Shown here piece by piece: positions 17,256 through 26,637 of a DNA stretch of 64,000 nucleotides. The position numbers and the translations under genes are program-made. Within the stretch, counting starts at the first letter, position 1. Every line of letters begins with the position of its first letter. Source of the stretch: Ancylothrix sp036704045 (lineage in GTDB: Bacteria > Cyanobacteriota > Cyanobacteriia > Cyanobacteriales > Oscillatoriaceae); NCBI GenBank assembly GCA_036704045.1, contig DATNQM010000042.1, positions 159,234-223,233 of the forward strand. Reading direction: 5' to 3'. The notes beneath the pieces were generated by a model, which saw only the letters and a list, made by a program, of their open reading frames with translations, ran no database searches and had not been told where the DNA came from.

Positions 17256-17573
17256 ATGACTATGGCTGGCGGCGAGTCTCATACCCAAGATTCCCTTTCC
17301 CTGCGAGAGTTGCAAGTGGTTGAATTGGTAGCTGCTGGCTTGAGTAATCAACAGATTGCCGAGCAGCTAGAAATCAGTAAACGCACAGTTGATAACCATA
17401 TCAGCAATATCCTTAACAAAACGAAGTCCCAAAACCGGGTGGCCCTGGTGCGTTGGGCTTTGCAGTCAGGTAAAGTTTGCATTAATGAGGTAAATTGCTG
17501 TATTTTGCCGGTGCCAATCAATAATGGTAACAGTGAACCGGTACTAGAGGATACATCTCAAGAGGATGATTAG
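17256..17573 (+). CDS. LuxR/NarL-type helix-turn-helix regulator, stand-alone
   Basis: The 105-residue protein is essentially one LuxR-type DNA-binding domain (about 10-72: LSLRELQVVELVAAGLSNQQ, then RTVDNHISNILNKT) plus a short tail with three cysteines. It has no receiver domain. Small stand-alone LuxR regulators of this type are common in cyanobacteria. The gene lies 12 bases upstream of the next one and 350 bases upstream of hisS, so the three may share a transcript. Confidence 0.85.
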   Translation: MTMAGGESHTQDSLSLRELQVVELVAAGLSNQQIAEQLEISKRTVDNHISNILNKTKSQNRVALVRWALQSGKVCINEVNCCILPVPINNGNSEPVLEDTSQEDD

Positions 17574-17585
17574 GAGAAATTAAGC

Positions 17586-17885
17586 ATGGGAGAACAGCTA
17601 ATCCAAACCCCACCTGTAAAAAAGCTGCGCGATCAAATGCGTTGGCACAAACTATCTTTGGCGGTGTACAGGGAAATTGCAGCGCATCTGCGTCAAGTCG
17701 AAGGCGTGGAGACTGGATTGTTGCCGGTGCCTGCTGGCGAACCGTTTGAGTGTGATCAAAGTCAAGTGGGCGGTTTGTGGGTAGAGTATCCCCCCACTAT
17801 TGCTGCTAATGAACGCCATTTAATGGAGCAGATTTTGGCTTACTATAACAATCGCTATGGTTCTTTTGAGCGTTTAGGCGTTTAA
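17586..17885 (+). CDS. Conserved hypothetical cyanobacterial protein
   Basis: The 99-residue soluble protein begins MGEQLIQTPPVKKLRDQMRW and is helical, with a VEYPPTIAANERHLMEQILAYY-like C-terminal half. AGGAGA precedes the ATG. It is in the same direction as the upstream LuxR-type regulator with a 12-base gap, and hisS starts 46 bases downstream. I do not recognise a characterised family. Confidence 0.7.
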   Translation: MGEQLIQTPPVKKLRDQMRWHKLSLAVYREIAAHLRQVEGVETGLLPVPAGEPFECDQSQVGGLWVEYPPTIAANERHLMEQILAYYNNRYGSFERLGV

Positions 17886-17931
17886 ATTTATCGGCAATTT
17901 TTTTAATTTTGTAAGAGTTTGTAAAAATTTA

Positions 17932-19209
17932 ATGGGCGCAATTCAAGCATTACGAGGAACGCGGGATATTTTACCGGATGAAATTGGCTACTGGCAGGGT
18001 TTAGAAGCTACTGCTAGGGATATTTTGCACCGGGCCGGTTATCGAGAAATTCGCACGCCAATTTTTGAAGAAACAGCTTTGTTTGAAAGGGGAATTGGTG
18101 AAGCAACGGATGTTGTTGGCAAGGAAATGTACACTTTTAAAGATCGGGGTGATCGATCTACTACCTTGCGTCCTGAAGGTACGGCCGGTGTGGTTCGTTC
18201 TTATATCGAAAATAAATTGTTTGGGCAAGGGGGGGTGCAGCGTTTGTGGTACACCGGCCCGATGTTTCGTTATGAACGTCCCCAAGCCGGTCGTCAACGT
18301 CAGTTTCATCAAATTGGTGTTGAAGTATTAGGTAGTTCTGACCCGCGTGCGGATGTTGAAGTGATTGCAATTGCTACAGATTTATTACAAACTTTAGGTT
18401 TAAAAAACTTAAATTTGGCTTTAAATTCTGTGGGAAATCGTCAAGATAGACTGCAATACCGGCAAGCATTGGTGGACTATTTAACGCCGTTTAAGGATTC
18501 TTTAGATACCGATTCTCAAGACCGGCTTACTCGGAATCCTTTGCGAATTTTAGACAGCAAGGATAAACGTACTCAAGAAATTGCTGTTAATGCACCTAGT
18601 ATTTTAGATTATTTAGGAGAAGATTCACGCCGGCACTTTGATAAGGTTCAACAACTGTTAACAGATTTAGCAATTTCTTATACATTAAATCCTCGTTTGG
18701 TAAGAGGTTTAGATTACTATACTCACACTGCTTTTGAAATTCAATCGGATGATTTAGGTGCTCAGGCTACGGTTTGCGGTGGGGGCCGATATGATGGTTT
18801 AGTGGCCGAATTAGGGGGCCCAGAAACACCGGCGGTAGGTTGGGCAATTGGTTTAGAACGTTTGACAATTTTGCTGCAAAATTTGCGGAAAGTTCCTGAA
18901 GTTTCTGTTGATTTTTATATTGTTTCTAAGGGAGAAAAAGCTGAAGATAATTCTTTGGTTTTGGCGCATAATTTACGTCAACATGGTTTTAGTGTTGAGT
19001 TAGATTTAAGCGGTAGTGCCTTTGGTAAACAATTTAAGCGCGCAGACAGGAGTGGTGCTATTGCTTGTTTGGTTTTAGGAGATGAAGAAGCTGTTAATAA
19101 AACTGTCCAGTTGAAGTTGTTAAATACTGGAGAACAAAGGGCGGTTTCCCAGGCTGAGTTGTTAGCAAATGTAGAGGATTTAAAAGTACAATTGCAGTCT
19201 GTCAAATAG
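17932..19209 (+). CDS. hisS: Histidyl-tRNA synthetase
   Basis: This 425-residue class II synthetase charges tRNA-His. The start is MGAIQALRGTRDILP. Motif 2 is visible as MFRYERPQAGRQRQFHQIGV, and the histidine-binding signature is RGLDYYTHTAFEI. The C-terminal anticodon-binding alpha/beta domain begins near 330 (VDFYIVSKGEKAED). The length is typical. A terminator hairpin follows at 19,216-19,254. Confidence 0.97.
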   Translation: MGAIQALRGTRDILPDEIGYWQGLEATARDILHRAGYREIRTPIFEETALFERGIGEATDVVGKEMYTFKDRGDRSTTLRPEGTAGVVRSYIENKLFGQGGVQRLWYTGPMFRYERPQAGRQRQFHQIGVEVLGSSDPRADVEVIAIATDLLQTLGLKNLNLALNSVGNRQDRLQYRQALVDYLTPFKDSLDTDSQDRLTRNPLRILDSKDKRTQEIAVNAPSILDYLGEDSRRHFDKVQQLLTDLAISYTLNPRLVRGLDYYTHTAFEIQSDDLGAQATVCGGGRYDGLVAELGGPETPAVGWAIGLERLTILLQNLRKVPEVSVDFYIVSKGEKAEDNSLVLAHNLRQHGFSVELDLSGSAFGKQFKRADRSGAIACLVLGDEEAVNKTVQLKLLNTGEQRAVSQAELLANVEDLKVQLQSVK

Positions 19210-19215
19210 TTTTTT

Positions 19216-19254
19216 TAAAAGGGACAATGCCCAAGGGTTTTGTCTCTTTTCTTG
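19216..19254 (+). terminator. Intrinsic terminator of hisS
   Basis: AAAAGGGACAA pairs with TTTTGTCTCTTTT across the loop tgcccaaggg and runs into TTTTCTTG. Confidence 0.7.
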
Positions 19255-19492
19255 AGTTTATAATCAGACAAAAACAGGTAAGAGGGTAAGGTTTTACCGT
19301 AATTCCATACAGAAAGAGGCAAGATATACTTTTATAGCAATACATAATGGGACTTAGTTAAAAAAATAATGCTTTTAGGTAAGACAGAACTTAGAGGTTT
19401 TTAAAAACTATTAAAACTATTTAAATTTTAATTTAAAAGTTTTGTAATCTATTATATAAAGTTTGTATTTTTATAGTTATTGAGGTTTCCCG

Positions 19493-20476
19493 ATGAAAAA
19501 GGAAGAGTTATTGCAAATTATTGACGAAGCTGCTAACAATAAACGAACACATCTTGACCTTTCGGATCAAAAATTGACGGTGATACCTCCAGAAATTGGT
19601 ACACTGACGCATTTAAAACAGTTATCTCTAATTGGCAATTATTTAAAGGAAATACCGGCAGAAATTGGCAATTTAGTAAATTTAAAAAAACTTGATATTA
19701 GTTTTAATGAACTGACATCATTGCCTGTCGGACTTGATTCACTGAATTTAACAGAACTGCTGTTGACTTATAATAAGTTAACATCATTGCCAGCCGAAGT
19801 TGGCAATTTAAACAAATTAGTTAAACTTGACCTTAGTGGGAATAAGTTAACGGAATTACCATCAGAAATTGGCAAATTTGTTAATCTTAAGGAATTATAT
19901 TTGGGTGAGAATAGACTTAGTACATTGCCTATTGAGATTGGAAACTTAAGAAAGTTGGAAAAGCTTTATCTGTTGCGTAATCAACTTAAGGAATTACCGG
20001 CATCTATTGGCAATCTTACTAATCTCTATATTTTAGATTTAGGGAAAAATAATCTTACCTCTCTCCCAAGCGAAATTTGTAATCTTTTTAATTTAAAAAA
20101 CTTAGCATTTTGGAGTAATCAACTCAATTCTTTACCGCTACAAATTGGGAATTTTAAAAAGTTACAAGTTTTCGATGTTTCGGGTAATCAACTTACGGAT
20201 TTGCCGTCGGAAATAGGAAAAATTGTTAATGTGTTAGAGTTAAATTTATCTAACAACCAACTAAAAAAACTACCTCCAGAAATTGGAAACCTCATAAATT
20301 TAACGCATTTATATCTTGCAGGTAATGAGTTGACAGAAGTTCCAAAACAAATTGCCAATTTTACTAATCTTCAAGTGTTGATTTTGAATGAAAATCAAGA
20401 AAATCAGTTGCCGGTGGATGTTCTTAAAAAAGGAACTCAAGGCATTTTAGCTTATCTTCAAAATACGTCTAAATAA
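19493..20476 (+). CDS. Leucine-rich repeat protein
   Basis: The 327-residue protein consists of about twelve 23-residue leucine-rich repeats (pattern LPxEIGNLxxLxxLxLxxNx), preceded by a short cap (MKKEELLQIIDEAANNK) and ended by LPVDVLKKGTQGILAYLQ. No signal peptide, kinase or Roc-COR domain is attached. The fold is a protein-interaction scaffold, and the C-terminal residues resemble the LRR-to-COR junction of bacterial Roco proteins, so it may be a stand-alone relative. The function is unknown. Confidence 0.9.
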   Translation: MKKEELLQIIDEAANNKRTHLDLSDQKLTVIPPEIGTLTHLKQLSLIGNYLKEIPAEIGNLVNLKKLDISFNELTSLPVGLDSLNLTELLLTYNKLTSLPAEVGNLNKLVKLDLSGNKLTELPSEIGKFVNLKELYLGENRLSTLPIEIGNLRKLEKLYLLRNQLKELPASIGNLTNLYILDLGKNNLTSLPSEICNLFNLKNLAFWSNQLNSLPLQIGNFKKLQVFDVSGNQLTDLPSEIGKIVNVLELNLSNNQLKKLPPEIGNLINLTHLYLAGNELTEVPKQIANFTNLQVLILNENQENQLPVDVLKKGTQGILAYLQNTSK

Positions 20477-20532
20477 TGGCGATTAAACGTATTTTACGTT
20501 TAGGCTAAATATATTATTGCCGTTTGTCATAG

Positions 20533-20844
20533 TTAGAGTCTGAAGGCGATTATAGCCACTAAAACGACCAAACCGAGCGCCTGACGGAAGTAGTTTACCC
20601 CCTCAAACAACTCCAGCCATGCCCAAGTGAACCAAGCCCCAAACCCCACTAAATCTAATCCTGCTTGGAGATTGCCGCTAGGGACGACGAATTGAAGTAA
20701 AGTTGCTGTCAACGCTACTATAAGCGGTAAATTCGGTGGCTGAGCAATAACAATGTTGCCTGATTTATCTCGAAAAGTTCTATCAAACAACGTGCTACTC
20801 TGTGCCTGAATTTCCTCTGAATCCCTGTTTCCTTGATACGACAT
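20533..20844 (-). CDS. Small membrane protein, unknown function
   Basis: The 103-residue protein has a polar N-terminus (SYQGNRDSEEIQAQSS) and hydrophobic segments near 38-55, 63-80 and 87-103. It lies just left of an IS1-type insertion. I do not recognise the family. Confidence 0.55.
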   Translation of the reverse strand: MSYQGNRDSEEIQAQSSTLFDRTFRDKSGNIVIAQPPNLPLIVALTATLLQFVVPSGNLQAGLDLVGFGAWFTWAWLELFEGVNYFRQALGLVVLVAIIAFRL

Positions 20845-20941
20845 CTACTCTGCCTCAATGTTAATTAACCCATATTTTAAGGCTGTTTTTTCTATTTGAA
20901 ATCTAACTCAAGTTGGAGATTAATCTTGGGATCACTCCTTC

Positions 20942-21713
20942 GGTATTTTGGCGTTGCTGAATTGAGGTATGAATCAAACCGGAACCGGAACATCTAAAAA
21001 CTTGAGATAATGAATTAATAAACGGATTGAATATCCTAACATTTCAACAGATTTAGAATAGCAAAGAGTTCGGCGATGTAGCCTAGCTAAATAGTGTCTT
21101 AAACGGGTATTTTCCCCCTCTACTCTGGTCATATAAGTTTTGCTGACAATGTGATCGAGATCAGGAATGAAAACCGGATAAACTGGCCATCCATCTGTCA
21201 CATAAAAATAGCATTCCCAAGATTTGACTAATTCCCATAAAGGACGAAAAGTTTCTGCGCTACGAGATCCTAAAACCCAACCTAAAATTCCGGCTTTGAA
21301 GTGGTCAACTACTGTCCACAGCCAAATTATGTTTTTTTTGAGCCAGAAGAAGGTTTTTAATTCATCAAGTTCTGCTACTTCAGGTAATATCTCTGGGTCA
21401 TAGGCTTCAGGTAACAATTTTCCCACTGCTTTAACCCAGGTGATAATGGTCGTGTGATGAACTCCCTTAACTCGTTCAATTTCCCGAAAACCCATACCAT
21501 TAACATACATTTTCAGGCATTCTTTTTTAATTGCATCACTGTATCCTTTGTGTGGCTCATAAGAGTCGATAAACTGGCGACCACACTTAACACAGATGTG
21601 GTTCTGTTTACCTTTTTTCAGGCCATTTTTGCGAATATGGGTTGATTGGCATTCAGGACATTGCATCAACATTCACCTAAATTCATACCTCTATTATGCA
21701 ACGCCGGTATTTT
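20942..21713. mobile_element. IS1-family insertion sequence
   Basis: The element carries one transposase gene. Imperfect terminal inverted repeats are present: the left end (20,942-20,974) and the reverse complement of the right end (21,681-21,713) share GGCGTTGC, AAT and GAGGTATGAAT. No target-site duplication was evident by eye. Confidence 0.75.
20974..21672 (-). CDS. IS1-family transposase
   Basis: The 232-residue protein has an N-terminal zinc ribbon (CPECQSTHIRKNG, then HICVKCGRQF), a helix-turn-helix (GFREIERVKGVHHTTIITWV) and a DDE-type catalytic core (VAELDELKTFFW, VTDGWPVYP, and E in RVEGENTRLR). It is a single uninterrupted frame, as in many cyanobacterial IS1 relatives, and appears intact. 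Confidence 0.92.
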   Translation of the reverse strand: MLMQCPECQSTHIRKNGLKKGKQNHICVKCGRQFIDSYEPHKGYSDAIKKECLKMYVNGMGFREIERVKGVHHTTIITWVKAVGKLLPEAYDPEILPEVAELDELKTFFWLKKNIIWLWTVVDHFKAGILGWVLGSRSAETFRPLWELVKSWECYFYVTDGWPVYPVFIPDLDHIVSKTYMTRVEGENTRLRHYLARLHRRTLCYSKSVEMLGYSIRLLIHYLKFLDVPVPV

Positions 21714-22020
21714 TATATAGAAATTAATATGCCATTACCAACAATCTCTAATCTTGCTGTGGTTGAGATGTATTGAATTTCAGTAAATTAAGTAGAAGCA
21801 CCTAACTACTGGTTTTGTTGGATTAAGCGTAAGGGCAACTCATCAAAGGCTTGTGATTGTTGGGTTTCGTTCCTTAACCCAACCTACATTACTACATTAC
21901 CTAGAATTTAATTAAGTTGACTTACTTAGAAACACCACATTTGTTTTATAAAGCTTCATGGTGGCACGATAGTTATCTTTTATTGAGGAATTTTTAAGTA
22001 AGCTTATGCTCTTTCCAGCA
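21673..22020. other. Intergenic region, 348 bases
   Basis: The left part is the right end of the IS1 element. A dispersed TTGGGTTTCG...AACCCAACCTAC hairpin lies at 21,860-21,887. No gene is seen. Confidence 0.4.
21860..21887. repeat. Dispersed hairpin repeat (TTGGGTTTCGTT...AACCCAACCTAC)
   Basis: It belongs to the same short-repeat family as the copies at 12,644, 13,483, 42,714 and 58,893. The arms are TTGGGTT and AACCCAA, separated by tcgttcctt. Confidence 0.7.
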
Positions 22021-22671
22021 TTATAAATCGCTATGGGTAGCCACCGGCAGGCGCAAACACAAATAAGCCAACGGCCCAAACAATGGTATCAACGAAACTA
22101 CCCAAAACAAAGTATTATTTTTTATGCCTCTGCGTGCCATATCATCCCCTAATAAAGCAGGAAAAAGTAGGCATAGGGCGCAAAAATCTAAACTCATTAC
22201 ATGAATAAATCTTTTGCTTTGCCATTGGGCAATAAAATCTGCCCAATCAGCATTAACTAAACCCCAAGAAACCAAACCGGCACTTCCTAAAAGCAACAAA
22301 ATTGCAGTTATTTTCGAGTTGAAAATTTTCAGAAACCAGCTTTTTTGACCGGCAAATTCTGGATTAGAATTTCGTAATGCTAAATAGGGCAAAATAGCAA
22401 AGGCACCAAGGCCAAAAGATAACACAGCAAAGGGCCATGCCGGCACTTTTTGACCTCTACCATCAAAAAACAACACACAACTGTAAATAATCGGCCAAAT
22501 TCCCATAATATTAAACAGGGAAACAATCAAAGGATTAATACCTTCTATTTCGCCGGTGGATAGTTTTTTAATCAACTCAAACGTTTCTTGAAAATTATCG
22601 GGTGGGGCGAGAAAAGCTGCATACATAATCCCCCCTAACCAAAGTATCCAAAATAGATTTTTTCCTTTCAT
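22021..22671 (-). CDS. Conserved membrane protein downstream of hrcA
   Basis: The 216-residue protein starts at MKGKNLFWILWLGG. A longer open frame upstream would overlap hrcA and has arginine/cysteine-rich, non-membrane composition, so I rejected it. About five to six membrane helices are visible (for example INPLIVSLFNIMGIWPIIYS, AVLSFGLGAFAILPYLAL and TLFWVVSLIPLFGPLAYLCL). It starts 29 bases after the hrcA stop and is probably co-transcribed. The function is unknown. Confidence 0.75.
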   Translation of the reverse strand: MKGKNLFWILWLGGIMYAAFLAPPDNFQETFELIKKLSTGEIEGINPLIVSLFNIMGIWPIIYSCVLFFDGRGQKVPAWPFAVLSFGLGAFAILPYLALRNSNPEFAGQKSWFLKIFNSKITAILLLLGSAGLVSWGLVNADWADFIAQWQSKRFIHVMSLDFCALCLLFPALLGDDMARRGIKNNTLFWVVSLIPLFGPLAYLCLRLPVATHSDL

Positions 22672-22700
22672 ATTTTCCAATTTTTGATTTTTAAAAACTT

Positions 22701-23783
22701 TTAACTTAAGGCTTCTGAGAGGTAATCGGCGGCGGCTTCTACCATTGCCATTGCATTTTCGTAGTGCATTCGCGTTGGGCCCAAAACACCCACACTTCCC
22801 ACCGGCATTCCGCCCCGACGATAAGGAGAAGAAATTAGCGTACAAGTGCGAATTGTATCAATTGGATTTTCGCTACCAATGCGAACATTTACGCGTTTTC
22901 CTGTGTTTTCCGTTTCCGTATTTTCAAAAATTAATGGACAAAGTTGTTCTTGTTCTTCTTCTAATAATTGCATCAAAGTTTGGACTTGATTAAGTTCAGA
23001 AAATTCGGGGTGTCGCAAAACTTCCGAAACTCCACTTACTACAAGTCTGGTAGCAGCAGGACTTTTAAAACGGCGAGTCCAGTCTGCGATCATTGCGCGT
23101 AACCATTCTGCATAAATTTGAAATTCGCGGTCAAGTTCTCCCCAGTCTAATTTTGACAGTTCTGTGAGAGGACTATCGCGCAATTTGCTATTTAAAAAAT
23201 TCGATAAAATTTGGAGAGTTCTTTCTAACAATTCTGTGTCTAACTCTTCTCCTTCTGGTGTTTTTGGCAATTCCATTAAAGTTGATTTTGTTTCCAAAGC
23301 ATCGGTTACTACAATCAACATAACTCGCTGAGAATCAACAGTTATTAACTGCAAATGTCGCAACCGGCTGGTGTTAGTTTGGGGTAGGGTAATTAGAGTA
23401 ATATAACCGCTTAAGGTAGCGAGAAGTTGGGCTGCATCTCTGACTAAAGCTTCTAAACTCCAGTCTTCTAAATTAAGCCGATCACGGATGACATTTTCCA
23501 TGCGCCGAGAAAGAGTTTCTGAAGGCGTGATAAGTTGGTCTACATAAATGCGATAACCAGAGTCGGAAGGAACACGACCGGCAGAGGTATGGGGTTGATA
23601 GAGAAGACCGGCTTTTTCGAGATAGCCTAAACAAGAACGAATAGTTGCGGGGCTAACGTTTAAATTATATTCTTCTGCCAAAACTTTTGAACCTACGGGT
23701 TCGGCTGTGGCGATATAATGACGCACAGTGCAGCGGAGAATATATTGTTGCCGGTCATTGAGATGGATTGGTACTTGAGACAT
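22701..23783 (-). CDS. hrcA: Heat-inducible transcription repressor HrcA
   Basis: The 360-residue protein has an N-terminal winged helix (NDRQQYILRCTVRHYIATAE), the signature GRVPSDSGYRIYVDQLI, and a C-terminal GAF-like dimerisation domain (IGSENPIDTIRTCTLISSPY, then GVLGPTRMHYENAM). HrcA represses groESL and similar chaperone operons by binding CIRCE elements. No complete CIRCE site was found in this window, so its targets lie elsewhere. Confidence 0.95.
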   Translation of the reverse strand: MSQVPIHLNDRQQYILRCTVRHYIATAEPVGSKVLAEEYNLNVSPATIRSCLGYLEKAGLLYQPHTSAGRVPSDSGYRIYVDQLITPSETLSRRMENVIRDRLNLEDWSLEALVRDAAQLLATLSGYITLITLPQTNTSRLRHLQLITVDSQRVMLIVVTDALETKSTLMELPKTPEGEELDTELLERTLQILSNFLNSKLRDSPLTELSKLDWGELDREFQIYAEWLRAMIADWTRRFKSPAATRLVVSGVSEVLRHPEFSELNQVQTLMQLLEEEQEQLCPLIFENTETENTGKRVNVRIGSENPIDTIRTCTLISSPYRRGGMPVGSVGVLGPTRMHYENAMAMVEAAADYLSEALS

Positions 23784-23992
23784 AAAATCGCAATTTTATC
23801 CAGGTAAAAAAAATTTTTAGGAGCCCTTAGTCTGAGTGAGACCGGCATTGTCATCCCTAAAAGTTTTATTGATTAAAAATACAATATAACGCAGTTTTGC
23901 ACTCAAGTAGGAAAGAAAGTAGTAACAAAAATAACACAAGATTAGAAATGGGGAATTGAGAAAAATTTTACCAATCCCCGCATCCCTGTTGA

Positions 23993-25807
23993 TTACCAAC
24001 CTCCCCCTTTAGACCCGCAGACAACGGCGTAGGCGTGTTCAAAATCGGGGTTATTTACGCGGATTTCTTGGGGGTTGGAACCGCCACCGGCCCGAAATTT
24101 GCGGATTGCTTCCAAAGCAGCTTGATTGCTGAAATGCGCTAAATCTGCGCCATTCCAGCCCTCGGTACGATCAGCCCACTCGGCTAAATTGACGCCTTCG
24201 AGGGGCCGGTCTTGGTTATGAACTTTTAAAATTGACATCCGGCTATTTACATCGGGTAAACCGACTTCAATTTGCAGTTCTAAACGTCCAGCCCGTAGGA
24301 TAGCTGGGTCAATAGCTTCGGGCCGGTTGGTAGCTGCAATTAAAAGGATATCGGGCGAAGCTTGTAAGCCATCGAGTTCTGTAAGTAACTGTCCTACTAC
24401 CCGGTCACTTACGCCGGAGTCGCCCTTATGGACACCTCTGGCGGGGACGAGGGTATCAATTTCATCGATGAAAATGACGCAGGGTGAGGCTTGGGAGGCT
24501 TTGAGGAAGAGTTCTCTCACAGCTTGCTCGGCTGCTCCAACCCAGCGGCTGAGGAGTTCGGCGCCGGTGATGTTGATGAAGTTGGCCCGCGCTTGGGAGG
24601 CTAGGGCTTTGGCCAGGAGGGTTTTGCCGGTGCCGGGCGGCCCCCACAATAAGATGCCTCGCGGGGCTTTGGCGCCGGTTTGGCGATAAAGTTCGGGATA
24701 AAGTAGCGCTCCTTCGACTGATTCTTGTAGAGTTTGTTTGATGGTTTCTAAGCCGCCGATGTCTTCCCAGGCGATGTTGGGGGTTTCGACTTCCAAGGAA
24801 CGCAAAACTGAGGGTTTGATGTCTTTAAGGGCTTGGATAAAATCGCTTTGGGTGACGCTGAGGTTGTTGGGGATGGGGCTATCTGGTGTGGGGACTTGCC
24901 GGCGGAGGGCGTTGTAGGCGGCTTTTTGGCAAAGGGCTTTGATGTCTGCGCCCACAAAGCCTAAGCAGATGTCTGCTAGTTCTGATAGGTTAACGGTGTT
25001 ATCGATGGGGACGTTTTCGGTGTGGAGTTGCAAAATTTCTAGGCGTCCTTGTTTGTCGGGGACGCGAAAGGTGATTTCTCGGTCAAACCGGCCAGGCCGA
25101 CGCAGGGCTGGATCGAGGCTGTCGGGTCGGTTGGTTGCGGCTAAGACTATGATGCCGGTGTTTGGTGAAAATCCATCCATTAACCCTAAGAGTTGTCCGA
25201 CAATTCGTTTTTCTACTTCGCCTTCTACTTGTTGCCGGTTGGGACAAAGGGTGTCTATTTCATCTATGAATATTAAACAAGGGGCGCTGTTGCTGGCTTT
25301 AGCAAATATTTCTCTGAGTTTTGTTTCGGCTTCGCCATAATATTTGCCGATAATTTCGGGGCCGGTGATGGCGATATAGTTGACTCCTAATTGTTCTGCG
25401 AGGGTTCTTGCAGTGAGTGTTTTGCCGGTGCCGGGGGGGCCCACAAATAAAATACCTCTTGTAGGTTCTAAGCCTAGTTTTTGTAATAATTCTGGGCGTT
25501 TTAAAGGTATTTCTACGAGGTCTTGTAATTCTTTTATTATATGTGTTAAACCACCAATTTTTTCCGTTAGTTTTTTAACAGAAGGTTGGGCTGTTTGGTT
25601 GTTGGTTTGAGATGGGGGAGTAATAATAACTTCAGGAGAGGGTTGCTGCTGTGGTTTAGCGCGGGGAATATTGCCTTGGGTGGGTATATTGCTGAGGCTA
25701 CGAGTGTTGATGCGAATATCAGTTTTAATATCTCCTTGTTGGATTTTTTCTTCTAAGGTTTTTGCGAGTTCAAGAAGTTCTTCAAATCCTTTAAATATAT
25801 CGCTCAT
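23993..25807 (-). CDS. CDC48-like AAA ATPase with two AAA domains
   Basis: The 604-residue protein has a short coiled N-terminus, a proline/glutamine-rich linker and two AAA modules. Walker A motifs are FVGPPGTGKT (residues 121-130) and LWGPPGTGKT (about 390). Walker B motifs are CLIFIDEIDTL and CVIFIDEIDTL, each followed by an AATNRP sensor 1 and an arginine-rich region (RRPGRFDREI; RAGRLELQIE). CDC48/p97-type hexamers unfold proteins or take complexes apart. It lacks the CDC48 N-domain, so the substrate range is unknown. Confidence 0.92.
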   Translation of the reverse strand: MSDIFKGFEELLELAKTLEEKIQQGDIKTDIRINTRSLSNIPTQGNIPRAKPQQQPSPEVIITPPSQTNNQTAQPSVKKLTEKIGGLTHIIKELQDLVEIPLKRPELLQKLGLEPTRGILFVGPPGTGKTLTARTLAEQLGVNYIAITGPEIIGKYYGEAETKLREIFAKASNSAPCLIFIDEIDTLCPNRQQVEGEVEKRIVGQLLGLMDGFSPNTGIIVLAATNRPDSLDPALRRPGRFDREITFRVPDKQGRLEILQLHTENVPIDNTVNLSELADICLGFVGADIKALCQKAAYNALRRQVPTPDSPIPNNLSVTQSDFIQALKDIKPSVLRSLEVETPNIAWEDIGGLETIKQTLQESVEGALLYPELYRQTGAKAPRGILLWGPPGTGKTLLAKALASQARANFINITGAELLSRWVGAAEQAVRELFLKASQASPCVIFIDEIDTLVPARGVHKGDSGVSDRVVGQLLTELDGLQASPDILLIAATNRPEAIDPAILRAGRLELQIEVGLPDVNSRMSILKVHNQDRPLEGVNLAEWADRTEGWNGADLAHFSNQAALEAIRKFRAGGGSNPQEIRVNNPDFEHAYAVVCGSKGGGW

Positions 25808-26269
25808 GGATTTTTGCCTATAATAAATCGAGATGATTCTTAGTTTAGCAATTTTAGCTTGGATATTATGTCAGTCATAGGTTAGAGATATTCAAAACCC
25901 GAAATATGCTTATTAAGCTTACGATTCTTGATGATACATCTCACATTTTTTTGAGGTTTAAAGACTATAAATTTTCCTGTTTGTCGAAAACAATTAAAAG
26001 TTTAAGCTTGGTTAAATATTGTCTTGACAAAATGTGTTGTTTAGAAAAATGTAATCTAAAACAAGAAAATAAAACATTTTATAATATATCTAAAATTAAA
26101 GCTTTAAAAAACAATTTACTAAGCAATTGCTCAACAACTAAAGTCGAAAAATATGACTATCCTAACGAGTGTCATTTTTAATTTTTGATTTTAAGTCAAG
26201 ACGTTGTGACCTGAATAGGAAATTTTTAGGTTAAACATTGGTTTGTTAGTTGCAAATTGTGGTGTGAGA
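25808..26269. other. Intergenic region, 462 bases
   Basis: The only sizeable frame (25,906-26,181, 91 codons, rich in K, N, C and L) has no ribosome-binding site and looks like chance coding in AT-rich DNA. Nothing else is recognised. Confidence 0.4.
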
Positions 26270-26542
26270 ATGCCTAAGAATAAAATATACTGTTTCCGCG
26301 CAAGTTATGAAAAATCTAAGCTTAATCAACAATCTACCCCAGATTGGCTGACAGTTGAGGCAGACTGGCAAGGTTATATGATTTCAACAGTTCCTTGGGT
26401 AGCTGACGTAGCCGTTGTTTTAGGGATTCTACAAATTGAAGAGTCCGTAGAAAGCTGGCAGAATTATTTGGAAAGTTTGGGGTTTAGAGAAGTTGTGGTA
26501 GTTTGTTGTGAACGTATGTTCAAAGATAAAGGTTTTTATTGA
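26270..26542 (+). CDS. Small hypothetical protein
   Basis: The 90-residue protein begins MPKNKIYCFRASYEKSK. I chose the ATG at 26,270 over an upstream in-frame TTG because GTGAGA-like purines precede it and the upstream residues look non-coding. It is soluble, with a WLTVEADWQGYMIST strand region and a helical VESWQNYLESLGF region. A terminator follows at 26,550. I do not recognise the family. Confidence 0.55.
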   Translation: MPKNKIYCFRASYEKSKLNQQSTPDWLTVEADWQGYMISTVPWVADVAVVLGILQIEESVESWQNYLESLGFREVVVVCCERMFKDKGFY

Positions 26543-26549
26543 TAGTTTC

Positions 26550-26576
26550 GGGTGGGTTTTTCTGCCCACCCTATTT
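26550..26576 (+). terminator. Intrinsic terminator
   Basis: GGGTGGG (26,550-26,556) pairs with CCCACCC (26,565-26,571) across a TTTTTCTG loop and is followed by an AT-rich tail. Confidence 0.6.
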
Positions 26577-26637
26577 AAATTACTGAGAAATTTTGATATC
26601 ATTGTTTAGCATCAGTACAAATTGGAGTTAATTGATT

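Noticed and set aside
22672..22845. N-terminal extension of the membrane protein downstream of hrcA
   Set aside because: It overlaps the end of hrcA and encodes Arg/Cys-rich sequence unlike the rest.
23817..23999. 60-codon frame between hrcA and the CDC48-like gene
   Set aside because: It overlaps the stop of the CDC48-like gene and shows no coding pattern or start signal.
25906..26181. 91-codon open frame in the gap after the CDC48-like gene
   Set aside because: No ribosome-binding site and composition typical of random AT-rich DNA.
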